Shown here: piece after piece, positions 21,593 to 29,929 of the stretch
Layout: every line of letters begins with the position of its first letter
Numbering within the stretch: position 1 is the stretch's first letter
NCBI RefSeq assembly: GCF_900094925.1
Contig: NZ_FMAY01000015.1
Coordinates: forward strand, 1-64,000
Direction: 5' to 3'
Length of the DNA: 64,000 nucleotides
Source of the DNA: Kosakonia oryzendophytica
GTDB lineage: Bacteria > Pseudomonadota > Gammaproteobacteria > Enterobacterales > Enterobacteriaceae
The notes under the pieces: model-generated
Database searches by the model: none
Told to the model about the DNA's origin: nothing
The model's input: the letters and a program-made list of their open reading frames with translations, nothing else
Translations under genes and position numbers: made by a program

Positions 21593-22702
21593 ATGTCCGC
21601 CTTTCCCGAAGCCTCCCCAACCGGCCTTTCTCTCGCGGATTATGAGCGCAAGCTCATCGCTCGGGACAAGACCATCGACGTCCTGAAACGCCGCATCGCA
21701 CAAGAAGCCCGACACAGCCACGCCACGCCGTTCGCCATTCTGGAGCAGAATGTGGGGCTGGAAAAAGTGGTCGCCCGTAAGACAATGGAGCTGGAAAACG
21801 AGCGACACGAACTGGAAAAAGCGCTGGCTGAGTTGCGCATTACCCAAACGCAGCTGCTTCAGGCGCAAAAAATGGAGTCTATCGGCCAACTTGCCGCCGG
21901 TATCGCCCATGAAATCAACACGCCGACCCAGTATGTCTCTGACAACGTCGGCTTTGTTAAAAGTGCGAATGCTACGCTGTTAACGCTGCTTGATGCGGCT
22001 CTTGCGCTGGCCGATGTCGCGCGTGGGAAACTGGCCGATGAGCCTGCCATGGCGGAATTTGACGCGACGCTCAAGCGCACGAAGTTAGACTTTTTGCGCC
22101 GCCAGATCCCAGGTGCGCTGGACGAATCACTCGAAGGCCTTGGCCATATCGCCAGAATCGTCGCCGCCATGAAAGAGTTCTCACACCCTTCGCAAAATGT
22201 GAAGGAGCGGGTGGATATACGCGAAATCATCAATACCACGGTGACTGTGGCCCGCAACGAATGGAAGTACGTGGCCGATCTTGAAACCCATTTCAGCGAC
22301 GATTTACCCCAGCTACCTTGCCTGCGCGATATGGTGGGCCAGGCTATCCTCAACCTGGTGGTTAACGCCGCGCATGCTATTGCGGACACGCTGAAGGAAG
22401 GCATCAAAGAGAAAGGCCGCATCACCATTTCTGCGCAACAGAACGGTGATTATCTGGAAATCCGCGTCAACGACGATGGCAGTGGTATCCCGGCGGCGAT
22501 CCGCGACCGCATTTTCGATCCCTTCTTTACCACTAAGGCCGTGGGAAAAGGAACAGGGCAAGGGCTGGCGATTGTGTACTCAACGGTGGTAGACAAACAC
22601 GATGGACAGATCCGTTGCGAGTCGCAAGAGGGCGTCGGCTCAACGTTTATCCTGCAGTTTCCGCTACGCAGCAGCAAGGAGGATGATCCGGCATGCAAGT
22701 GA
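21593..22702 (+). CDS. Cytoplasmic sensor histidine kinase, partner of the FIST protein
   Basis: The 369-residue kinase has an N-terminal coiled coil (residues 15-95), a HisKA-like dimerisation segment with phospho-acceptor His106 in GQLAAGIAHEINTP, and a HATPase_c domain with N box (ILNLVVNAAHAI near 253), G1 box (NDDGSGIP) and G2 box (GKGTGQGLAIV). There is no transmembrane helix, PAS or other sensor domain, so input must come from a partner, most simply the FIST protein upstream. The last ten bases overlap the next gene, which suggests coupled translation and fixed stoichiometry. Confidence 0.88.
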   Translation: MSAFPEASPTGLSLADYERKLIARDKTIDVLKRRIAQEARHSHATPFAILEQNVGLEKVVARKTMELENERHELEKALAELRITQTQLLQAQKMESIGQLAAGIAHEINTPTQYVSDNVGFVKSANATLLTLLDAALALADVARGKLADEPAMAEFDATLKRTKLDFLRRQIPGALDESLEGLGHIARIVAAMKEFSHPSQNVKERVDIREIINTTVTVARNEWKYVADLETHFSDDLPQLPCLRDMVGQAILNLVVNAAHAIADTLKEGIKEKGRITISAQQNGDYLEIRVNDDGSGIPAAIRDRIFDPFFTTKAVGKGTGQGLAIVYSTVVDKHDGQIRCESQEGVGSTFILQFPLRSSKEDDPACK

Positions 22703-23790
22703 TGTTCGTGGATGACGAAAGCAGGGTGCTGTCAGGTATTGAGCGGGCCATCATGATGCACGATGCCGACTGGGAGAGTCGCTTCGCCACCAGCGGCCCT
22801 GAGGCGCTGGCAATGCTGGAAGAGACGCCGGCGGACGTGGTGGTGTCCGATATGCGCATGCCTTTTATGGACGGCGCAGAATTACTGGCCCAGGTGCGCG
22901 ATCGCTGGCCTGGCACAATACGCATTATCCTCTCCGGTTACTCCGAACCTGATGCCACCCGGCGAATGCTGGACGTCGCGCACCGATTTGTGGCCAAACC
23001 CTGCGACAGTGCAGCGTTGTTCACGATGATCGGCAGTGCCCTGGCGTTACGCGATATGTTTAAAGATCCTGCCGTGCTCGGGATTATCGGGCGTATTAAC
23101 CAGTTGCCCGCCTCACCTAAAGTGTTTACCGAAGTCTGCCAGCTCATCGCCCGCCCCGACAGTGATACCCGGCAGATCGCAGAACGCCTGGCCAGCGACC
23201 CTGCGCTAAGCGCCAAAATCATGCAGCTTGCCAATTCAGCATGGTTCAGCCGGGGAGGGAAAATTCATGATATTGGCAGCGCCATTACCCATCTGGGGCT
23301 GGAACAAGTAAAGCTGCTGGTGCTGGCCTCCCAGTTTTTTGCCGATGCGAAAGCCGATCCGTACGTTGAACAACTGCAACACCGCGCCCTTCTCGCCTCC
23401 AAACTGGCTGAGCGTATCGCCGGGCATCAGGGGCTGGAACCTACCGCTGCGCTGTTGGCCAATATTGCATTGCTGATCCCGGAAATGCGTGAGGACGGCG
23501 GCGAATCCCCTCTCGCGCGCGACAATATTCCCCTGCGTTCCGCTGTGGGCGCTTATCTGCTGGCGCTATGGGGCTTACCCATGGACATTGTGGAGATTGT
23601 GGCGGGCCACGCTCAGCCTTCCCGTTCCACAAACGGTGTTTTTGACGCGCTCGGTATCGTGCACGTCGCGGTCGCGCTGGCCAATCACACCCTGCCGGAT
23701 CGGGATTATCTCGAACAGACAGGCATGCTGAACCAGCTACCTTTATGGCAGCAAATGCTTGCCACCCTACAGGACACTCCTCATGACTGA
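22693..23790 (+). CDS. Response regulator with HDOD output domain
   Basis: The 365-residue protein starts with a REC domain (residues 1-120): acidic pocket Asp7/Asp8, phospho-acceptor Asp53 in VVSDMRMP, and Lys102 in VAKPC. After a linker, residues 130-330 form an HDOD domain (LPASPKVFTEVCQLI; ANSAWFSRGGKIHDIGSAITHLG), a non-hydrolytic HD-superfamily module found in signalling proteins. There is no DNA-binding domain, so output is probably through protein contacts. It overlaps the kinase by ten bases and the next gene by eight. Confidence 0.87.
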   Translation: MQVMFVDDESRVLSGIERAIMMHDADWESRFATSGPEALAMLEETPADVVVSDMRMPFMDGAELLAQVRDRWPGTIRIILSGYSEPDATRRMLDVAHRFVAKPCDSAALFTMIGSALALRDMFKDPAVLGIIGRINQLPASPKVFTEVCQLIARPDSDTRQIAERLASDPALSAKIMQLANSAWFSRGGKIHDIGSAITHLGLEQVKLLVLASQFFADAKADPYVEQLQHRALLASKLAERIAGHQGLEPTAALLANIALLIPEMREDGGESPLARDNIPLRSAVGAYLLALWGLPMDIVEIVAGHAQPSRSTNGVFDALGIVHVAVALANHTLPDRDYLEQTGMLNQLPLWQQMLATLQDTPHD

Positions 23791-24925
23791 TACCGCCTTA
23801 CCCCGGGTGCTGTGCGTCGACGATGAACCCAATGTACTCGCAGCGATAGAACGAAACCTGTTTGGTGAATTTGACGTGGTCGTCGCACCGAGTGGGGAAG
23901 CGGGACTGGATGCGATTCGCTGGGGAGAACCTTTTGCTGTGATCATGTCGGACATGCGCATGCCCAACATGGACGGGGCGACCTTTCTGGCCAAAGCGCG
24001 GGAGCTTTCTCCCGATAGCGTGCGGCTCCTCCTCACCGGGCAAGCCGATGTCACATCCTCCATTGCGGCCATCAACAAAGGGGCTATTTTCCGCTACCTG
24101 TGTAAACCCTGCCCGAAAGAGGAATTGATTGCGACGCTCAACGACGCTGTTCGTCAGTATCGTCTCGTCCGTGCAGAAAAAGAGTTGCTGGCCACCACCC
24201 TCACCGCCTCGGTGAAAACGCTGACGGAAGTGCTCGCCATGGTAGCGCCCTGGGCGTTCCAGCGAGCAGCCTTCGCCCAATCCTGCGTCCGTCACGCATT
24301 GCCAAAACTGGAGTGGCACGATGAGTGGATATACACTATCGCCGCCTCATTGAGTCAAATCGGTTGCGTCGGCATTCCCGCCGACATCGTGCAAGCCGAC
24401 GCAGCCCAGCGCAAACTCTCGGAAGAAGAGAGGAAACTGTTGGTGGGGCATCCGGAAGTTGCCGCCCGTCTGGTTGGAAATATCCCGCGTCTTGAACTGG
24501 TGGCTGAAATCATTCGTCATCAGGCGAAAGAGCCTGCACCCAATGTGCCCCTCGAAGTGTTGCGCGGTTCGCATTTACTGCGTGCAGCCCTTGAACTGGA
24601 ACGCCATGCCGCACGCGGATGGAGTCTGGAGCGTCCCTGGGAGATCCTGCGCGCCGCAAGCCCCGCGTTGCCGGACTATATCATTAAATCCCTTTCGGAT
24701 TTCCGCACCAATGTCACCGGCGTACGCTCTGCGCGAATTCGTGAACTGATGCCTGGCTGGGTGGTGGATGAAGATATCCGCACCACGAACGGTTTGATGG
24801 TGCTGACGAAAGGGCATGAACTTACCGACACCGCTATCTCTGCCCTTCAGCGGCTGCTAAGTGCAGAGGCCATTAAAGAGCCGATACGGGTACGCGGGCT
24901 GCCTGACAGCACAACGCCTGGTTAA
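23783..24925 (+). CDS. Response regulator with degenerate HD-GYP-like output domain
   Basis: This 380-residue protein has a REC domain (residues 8-125) with Asp13/Asp14 in CVDDEP, phospho-acceptor Asp57 in IMSDMRMP and Lys108 in LCKPC. Residues 145-290 align by pattern with HD-GYP phosphodiesterases, but HDIGK reads SQIGC, the HHE motif reads RHQ and GYP reads NVP; only one motif histidine (GHPEVAARL) is kept. Cyclic-di-GMP hydrolysis is therefore unlikely. A short C-terminal domain (about 320-365, GWVVDEDIRTTNGLMVLTKG) is common behind HD-GYP-like regulators. ATG at 23783 overlaps the previous gene by eight bases. Confidence 0.82.
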   Translation: MTDTALPRVLCVDDEPNVLAAIERNLFGEFDVVVAPSGEAGLDAIRWGEPFAVIMSDMRMPNMDGATFLAKARELSPDSVRLLLTGQADVTSSIAAINKGAIFRYLCKPCPKEELIATLNDAVRQYRLVRAEKELLATTLTASVKTLTEVLAMVAPWAFQRAAFAQSCVRHALPKLEWHDEWIYTIAASLSQIGCVGIPADIVQADAAQRKLSEEERKLLVGHPEVAARLVGNIPRLELVAEIIRHQAKEPAPNVPLEVLRGSHLLRAALELERHAARGWSLERPWEILRAASPALPDYIIKSLSDFRTNVTGVRSARIRELMPGWVVDEDIRTTNGLMVLTKGHELTDTAISALQRLLSAEAIKEPIRVRGLPDSTTPG

Positions 24926-25193
24926 TGTTATGCCGCGTCCGGCAGATAAGGGTGAGGTCTTATCGGCAGCAGAAAACGTTCCGCTGCGCGGTAATTATCT
25001 GCTTTGCCATAACGCAACTTTTTACGCATTTCGCATGGAAAAGAGGCCGTAAACGCAATTTTCACAGAAAGACTACGCATTGAAAGGGGGCGCATGTAAT
25101 ATGGAGCCGGACGATTGCGAGCTTCATAGTCGTGGTCCAGATCTGATGAACAACTCCCATTAACAGACTCATTACGCGCTTTGACGAAACGCC

Positions 25194-26363
25194 ATGAACA
25201 AACCTATAAAACGGCTTGAAATCATCAAATACGCCATTGAACTGGAGGATGACGGGATCATCCATAGTCAGCTTCCCTTACTCAAAGCGGAAGTCACGGA
25301 CCCGGAATTAGCCTTCATTGTCCAGGCGCTTGAAGCGAAAAACTACAGTGATGCGATGCGTGTTATCACGGAGTGGCTGCAGAATCAGCGCTCGGTGGTC
25401 GCCTGGTCAGATCCGCAGGTATCCGCCAGCAAACTGGAGCTGAAAGCCCTGGAAGAACAATTGCGGGAGCTGATTGATAAACGTAACGCCCGCATCCAGT
25501 TGCTGGATGAGTTCAACGACCTGTACATGACCCGCCTTGGGCCACTGATGTCGCAGATCCTGAACTTGCGCAAAACCCTCGCCGAAGCCGCCGTCCGCCG
25601 CCAGGAAGCCGAAGCGCGCCGCCGTGAAGCGGATTATCAGCGTTGCCAGAAATACCTGTCGCAGGCGGTCAATGTTCTGGTGATGCTGACTCAGCGTTGG
25701 GAAAGTATGCCGCCTCACTCCATACAAGCCGCTGAAGCGCGTAAACATTTACAGCAGCAAAACGACCTGATTGCCTCTCTGCTGGCCGAAGCGCTGGAGC
25801 TGGAAAGCGGCCTCACGCGTGAAGACGAACCGACTCGCCATGCCCGTGACGAGGCACGCCAGGAGTACGAAAACCATCAGGAACAGCAGCACGATGCCGA
25901 AAAACGCTTCAGTTTTGAACAAAAAATGACGGAAGACGAGCGCACTGAGCTGAAACGGCTGTGGCGTCAGGCGAGTAAACTCTGCCACCCGGATCTGGTG
26001 GATAATGAGCTGAAAAACGAGGCCCATGGCATGATGGTGCAGCTGAACCAGGCGCGCGAGCGTGGCGACCTGAGCGCCATTCGCTCTTTGCTGACCCGTC
26101 TGCAACAAGGCTTAGACCCCATGATGGCCAGCGATCGTTTAAACGATCTGCAACGTTTACGTCAGCGTATCGTCGAGGTGAAACAACATATCGCAACGCT
26201 GATTGAGGAACTCGCCGCGTTGGAAAAAGAGGAGACCTGGCAACTGGTGTCAACACTCGGCGATCAGGAAACCTACTTCCGCCAGCAGGAAAAAGCACTG
26301 ACAGAATTGCGTCAGACGCTGGAGCAGCAAGTCAGCGAGGCGGAGTACGACGAAGTCGCCTGA
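25194..26363 (+). CDS. Coiled-coil protein with J-domain-like motif
   Basis: The 389-residue protein is mostly predicted helix, with long coiled coils at about 75-165 (ALEEQLRELIDKRNARIQLL; ALEEQ and RRREADYQR) and 320-380. Between them, residues 250-305 resemble a divergent J domain: LKRLWRQASKLCHPDLVDN has the HPD motif that stimulates Hsp70 ATPase, followed by a third-helix segment (MMVQLNQARERGDLSAIRSL). It may thus recruit DnaK to some substrate; this is inferred. It lies 268 bases after the FIST operon on the same strand, too far to assume co-transcription. No signal peptide is seen. Confidence 0.7.
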   Translation: MNKPIKRLEIIKYAIELEDDGIIHSQLPLLKAEVTDPELAFIVQALEAKNYSDAMRVITEWLQNQRSVVAWSDPQVSASKLELKALEEQLRELIDKRNARIQLLDEFNDLYMTRLGPLMSQILNLRKTLAEAAVRRQEAEARRREADYQRCQKYLSQAVNVLVMLTQRWESMPPHSIQAAEARKHLQQQNDLIASLLAEALELESGLTREDEPTRHARDEARQEYENHQEQQHDAEKRFSFEQKMTEDERTELKRLWRQASKLCHPDLVDNELKNEAHGMMVQLNQARERGDLSAIRSLLTRLQQGLDPMMASDRLNDLQRLRQRIVEVKQHIATLIEELAALEKEETWQLVSTLGDQETYFRQQEKALTELRQTLEQQVSEAEYDEVA

Positions 26364-26372
26364 AAGCAGTAA

Positions 26373-26391
26373 GCCCGGTCACCCACCGGGC
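26373..26391. terminator. Hairpin between the J-like gene and yqjH
   Basis: GCCCGGT at 26373-26379 pairs with ACCGGGC at 26385-26391 between two convergent stop codons. A CTTTTTG follows on the plus strand after 12 bases. Bidirectional termination is likely but not proven. Confidence 0.55.
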
Positions 26392-26398
26392 CTGCTCG

Positions 26399-27169
26399 CT
26401 ACTTTTTGTGCCAGTACGCCTGCGCACGCACCAATTGCTGATCGATACCGTTACCCTCAAAGCGGCCCATCAGTGATTTCACCGCATCGCCCTCCCCGGT
26501 CAGCCAGATAAAATAATCTTCATCCGGTACCGCCAGGGCCGCCAGCTTGTCAGCCACCGCCTGCGGGTTATGGCCAATCACCCACTGGATATCAAAACCG
26601 CTCAGATGCGCCAGGTAGTCCTGATACGCAGCATTATCAATCGTGACCACCGCCATGACGTTCGGGCGCGCAGCAAGCTGGCTTATCCCTTCCAGGCGAC
26701 GGCGCAGCGCTGGCATGCCGGACTCATCACACACATAGAGCTGCCAGGCATAATCTTCCGGCACAACCAGCGAACCGCGCGGTCCGCCAATGGTCAGCTT
26801 ATCGCCAACCTGTGCCTTTAGCGCCCACTGGCTCGCCACTCCGCCATCATGGATATAGAAATCCAGCAGCAGCTCATGACGCCCGGCATCATACAGCGGT
26901 GTATAGTCGCGGGAAGCCGGACGCGGCCCGTCGCCCCAGACAATCCCTTCATCTGTCACAACTGGTGGCACAAACGATGTGCCCGGCTGCGGGAAAAAAA
27001 CTTTGGTGTGATCGTCAAATCCGCGGGAGGAAAACCCCTCCAGTTGCTCGCCGCCCAGCACCACACGCTGGAAGCCAACGCCCGGGCGCTCTACGCGCAG
27101 TACAGTTAATTCACGAAAGCGCAGCGCATTGCGTACGCGCTGCGGATAACGCTGTGGGTTGGTAGTCAT
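26399..27169 (-). CDS. yqjH: NADPH-dependent ferric-chelate reductase (siderophore-interacting protein)
   Basis: YqjH (NfeF, ViuB family) reduces ferric iron in siderophore complexes such as ferric enterobactin or dicitrate, releasing iron in the cytoplasm. The 256-residue flavoprotein has an N-terminal FAD-binding barrel with the RxYT-type motif SRDYTP near 95 and a C-terminal SIP domain for NADPH (from about 140). Both a Fur-like box and a YqjI-type site lie in the shared promoter region with yqjI, which matches dual control known from E. coli. Confidence 0.93.
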   Translation of the reverse strand: MTTNPQRYPQRVRNALRFRELTVLRVERPGVGFQRVVLGGEQLEGFSSRGFDDHTKVFFPQPGTSFVPPVVTDEGIVWGDGPRPASRDYTPLYDAGRHELLLDFYIHDGGVASQWALKAQVGDKLTIGGPRGSLVVPEDYAWQLYVCDESGMPALRRRLEGISQLAARPNVMAVVTIDNAAYQDYLAHLSGFDIQWVIGHNPQAVADKLAALAVPDEDYFIWLTGEGDAVKSLMGRFEGNGIDQQLVRAQAYWHKK

Positions 27170-27194
27170 AGTCGGCCTTCGTAGCGTTGAATAC

Positions 27195-27205
27195 GATATA
27201 TCTAA
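27195..27205 (-). promoter_or_regulatory. Candidate YqjI operator upstream of yqjH
   Basis: On the minus strand TTAGATATATC lies 26 bases before the yqjH start codon. The identical 11-mer stands upstream of yqjI in the same relative orientation at 27378-27388. YqjI of E. coli represses both genes through AT-rich sites in this interval, so the shared word is a strong operator candidate. Confidence 0.6.
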
Positions 27206-27214
27206 ATATTGTGC

Positions 27215-27233
27215 AAATGATAATGATTGTTGA
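27215..27233 (-). promoter_or_regulatory. Fur-box-like site upstream of yqjH
   Basis: The sequence contains TGATAAT-g-ATTGTTG. The first half matches the 7-1-7 Fur model perfectly and the second half partly. Its place about 50 bases before yqjH agrees with iron repression of this gene in E. coli. Confidence 0.65.
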
Positions 27234-27377
27234 TTAGAAAGAAGGCAAGCGCTTTTTATGATATAGACAAGACAAAGCGCACAGTTCGTTAAAGTGTAAA
27301 ATAATTACTATATTTATCAGTATATTAAGAAAAATAAAGGTTTTAAAGATTGTCTGAAAAGTAATTTTAGATATAAA

Positions 27378-27388
27378 TTAGATATATC
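27378..27388 (+). promoter_or_regulatory. Candidate YqjI operator upstream of yqjI
   Basis: TTAGATATATC ends 18 bases before the yqjI start and is preceded by a related word (AGATATA at 27369-27375). It repeats the word found before yqjH. This suits autorepression. Confidence 0.6.
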
Positions 27389-27406
27389 AAATAACAGGAG
27401 AGGTGT

Positions 27407-27925
27407 ATGCGGCATCATCACGGTAACAGTAACGAGGGGCACCACCACGGTGGCGGCCGCCGCCAGCGCTTTTTTGGTCATGGCGAATTGCGGTTGGTTA
27501 TTTTGCACCTGCTGGCGCACAACGCCAGCCACGGTTATGAGTTGATTAAAGAGATTGAAACCCTGACGCAAGGCAACTACACGCCAAGCGCTGGTGTTAT
27601 CTATCCAACACTGGATTTTTTGCAGGATCAGCAGTTGATTGCCATCAGTGATGAAGAGAGCGGGCGCCGGAAAATAGCCATTACCGCAGAGGGGCTGCGC
27701 TGGCTGGAGGAAAATCAGACGCAACTGGCGCAAATTCAGGCGCGCATTAAAGCCCGTAATGTAGGCTATCAGTTACGCCGAGACCCACAGATGAAACGCG
27801 CGCTGGAGAATTTCAAAGCGGTACTGGATTTACGCGTCAATCAGGGGGAACTCAGCGCCACGCAGCTAAAGCAGATCATCGGCATTATCGACCGCGCAGC
27901 GCTGGATATTTCACAACTGGATTAA
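27407..27925 (+). CDS. yqjI: PadR-family metal-responsive repressor YqjI
   Basis: YqjI represses yqjH and itself and is released by nickel in E. coli. The 172-residue protein has a short metal-binding-type extension ([17 protein letters not shown], six histidines in the first 14 residues), the conserved bridge [13 protein letters not shown], a PadR winged helix (residues 25-100; [24 protein letters not shown]) and a helical dimerisation tail. E. coli YqjI has a longer, cysteine-rich extension; this one has no cysteine. ATG at 27407 lies behind AGGAG. The stop overlaps the convergent chemoreceptor stop by four bases. Confidence 0.92.
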   Translation: MRHHHGNSNEGHHHGGGRRQRFFGHGELRLVILHLLAHNASHGYELIKEIETLTQGNYTPSAGVIYPTLDFLQDQQLIAISDEESGRRKIAITAEGLRWLEENQTQLAQIQARIKARNVGYQLRRDPQMKRALENFKAVLDLRVNQGELSATQLKQIIGIIDRAALDISQLD

Positions 27926-29484
27926 GCCGACGCGGGCATATCGCGCAGACGGAACACCTGTACCAGCTCATGCAGGTGCAGCGCCTGTTCATTTAGCGCT
28001 GCCGCCGCCGCAACAGACTCTTCCACCAGGCTGGAGTTCTGCTGGGTGGTGGAGTCAATCAGCCCGATGGCGCTGTTGATCTGCGAAATGCCGTCGGTTT
28101 GCTCCCGGCTTGCCTGGCCAATCTCACGCAGGATCACATCCATCTCTTCAACGTTCGTCACCATACCGTTAATCAGCGCACTGGCTTTTTCCACCAGCGA
28201 CATCCCCTCGCGGGTCTGGCTGGCTGAACTTTCGATCAGATGACGGATCTCGTTCGCCGATGAAGCGCTTTTCTGCGCCAGTTGACGGACTTCGCCTGCC
28301 ACTACCGCAAAGCCACGGCCATGCTCACCGGCCCGTGCGGCTTCTACCGCGGCGTTAAGTGCAAGGATATTGGTCTGGAACGCAATGGAATCGATCAGGT
28401 TGATAATGTCGGACATGCGGTTAGACGTGTCGTTAATGACGCGCATTTTTTCCGTCACCTGCTTCATCATCTCGCCATTGTTTTTCACTACCGTTGCCGC
28501 ACCCGCAGAGAGCTGCGACGCTTCCGATGTATGATCGGCGGTGTTTTTCACCGTTGCCGTGATCTGTTCCATCGAGGCGGCCGTTTGCTCAACGGAGCTG
28601 GCCTGTTCTTCGGTTCTTGCCGCCAGATCCTGGTTACCCGCTACGATCTGCGCTGCTGCGCTGGAAATGCTTTCAGAGCCGTTTTGCACCTGGTGGACAA
28701 TCTCAACCAGGCGGTTTTTCATTTCCATCAAGGCATGCAGAAGGATACCGGTTTCGTCGCGATGACGAACATCAATGGTGCGGGTTAAATCACCATCGGC
28801 AATCGCTTCGGCAAAAACGACCGCTTCACCCAACGGGCGGGTGATCATGCGCACGATATACCAGCCCATCAGGCTTCCCATACCAATGCTGAATACCGCA
28901 AGCAGGATCAGCATTAAGCGGTTGGTGCTGAAGTCATTTTGTACCTGAGCGCCTGCCGTGCGTATCTGTTTGTCCTGTATAGCAATCAATGCCATCACTT
29001 TCTCTTTATAGGCGTTTTGAATCCTGACCGTGTTGGTCATCATCTCTTCAATCGCCGCCGCACGGTCGTTTTTCTTCACCGCATCAAGGATGCGGAAGCG
29101 GGAATCAAGATACTGCTGGCGTACGGTGCGGATATCAGAAAGAACTTTTTGTGATTCGCGGTCCGGCAGGTTTTTCGACAGGTCTTCAAGGAGGGAGGTA
29201 ACGTGACTGCTGATGTCGGCGAGCTGTTTCTGCGTTTCCGTCGTCCATCTGCCATCATTGTCGAGCAACATCATTTGCTGGGTGTTCACGAAGGCATTGA
29301 AATTATCGATCAAATCGTTCGCTTTGACAGTGGTGGGATAGTCATTATGAACAATCTCTTGCATGCCATTATTTGCACGATTCAGGCTGAGTAGTGAAAG
29401 GCAGGAACTTACTACCATCAACACAATAAAAAAGCCGAATGCCAGAAATAATTTCGTGCCGATTTTTACGTCATGTAAAAACAT
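27922..29484 (-). CDS. Methyl-accepting chemotaxis protein (Tar/Tsr-type topology)
   Basis: The 520-residue receptor has TM1 at about 11-32, a periplasmic four-helix bundle of about 155 residues (4HB_MCP type), TM2 at about 190-210, a HAMP domain ([13 protein letters not shown] onward), and a signalling domain whose hairpin tip reads [20 protein letters not shown]. It lacks the C-terminal NWETF pentapeptide of Tar and Tsr, so it would rely on other receptors for efficient CheR/CheB adaptation. The ligand is unknown. A sigma-28-type promoter lies upstream. Confidence 0.93.
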   Translation of the reverse strand: MFLHDVKIGTKLFLAFGFFIVLMVVSSCLSLLSLNRANNGMQEIVHNDYPTTVKANDLIDNFNAFVNTQQMMLLDNDGRWTTETQKQLADISSHVTSLLEDLSKNLPDRESQKVLSDIRTVRQQYLDSRFRILDAVKKNDRAAAIEEMMTNTVRIQNAYKEKVMALIAIQDKQIRTAGAQVQNDFSTNRLMLILLAVFSIGMGSLMGWYIVRMITRPLGEAVVFAEAIADGDLTRTIDVRHRDETGILLHALMEMKNRLVEIVHQVQNGSESISSAAAQIVAGNQDLAARTEEQASSVEQTAASMEQITATVKNTADHTSEASQLSAGAATVVKNNGEMMKQVTEKMRVINDTSNRMSDIINLIDSIAFQTNILALNAAVEAARAGEHGRGFAVVAGEVRQLAQKSASSANEIRHLIESSASQTREGMSLVEKASALINGMVTNVEEMDVILREIGQASREQTDGISQINSAIGLIDSTTQQNSSLVEESVAAAAALNEQALHLHELVQVFRLRDMPASA

Positions 29485-29590
29485 ATATTCTCCATGGGAT
29501 TGATTATTTTGCTGAGGAAAGCGCGTGCCCCTAATCGAAAAGGCGAGCTTAAGTCCCTGGTGCGTTTAAAAAGAAAGCAACCACCTAACG

Positions 29591-29617
29591 TTATCGGTAA
29601 CCGAAACGCTAACTTTA
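29591..29617 (-). promoter_or_regulatory. Sigma-28 (FliA)-type promoter of the chemoreceptor gene
   Basis: On the minus strand TAAA-N15-ACCGATAA matches the consensus TAAA-N15-GCCGATAA at 11 of 12 positions. It is about 107 bases before the start codon. The rest of the 445-base gap to aer is AT-rich and shows no gene. Confidence 0.82.
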
Positions 29618-29880
29618 TGAGTTTGATCGTTTTTTTAATTACTTATTGAATAAACCGATAGTTACAGGCGATTAATCCCATTGCATCGATCGTTATATGT
29701 ACGGAAAAATTGATAAGAACAATGTATTTACTACAACTTAACCGGATTTAATTAATAATTAAGTTACAGTCTTTGATGTTTATTAATGCTTCACAATTCC
29801 AATTATATTTAATAATAATTTAACAAAGGAAGAATAATACTATTACATAATAAAACGCACTTTTATTATGGTTATAGACA

Positions 29881-29913
29881 AAAAAACCACCAGAATATCT
29901 CCTGGTGGTTTTT
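29881..29913 (-). terminator. Rho-independent terminator downstream of aer
   Basis: AAAAACCACCAG and CTGGTGGTTTTT form a 12-bp stem with A/T runs on both sides, 17 bases past the aer stop. The minus-strand T-run serves aer; the element is symmetrical. Confidence 0.9.
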
Positions 29914-29929
29914 AATTCGCTTAGAGGGG

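Noticed and set aside
19963-26400. Attachment-site repeat of tRNA-Ile2 at the far end of the accessory block
   Set aside because: I looked for a second copy of the tRNA 3' end up to yqjH and saw none by eye; an imperfect copy cannot be excluded.
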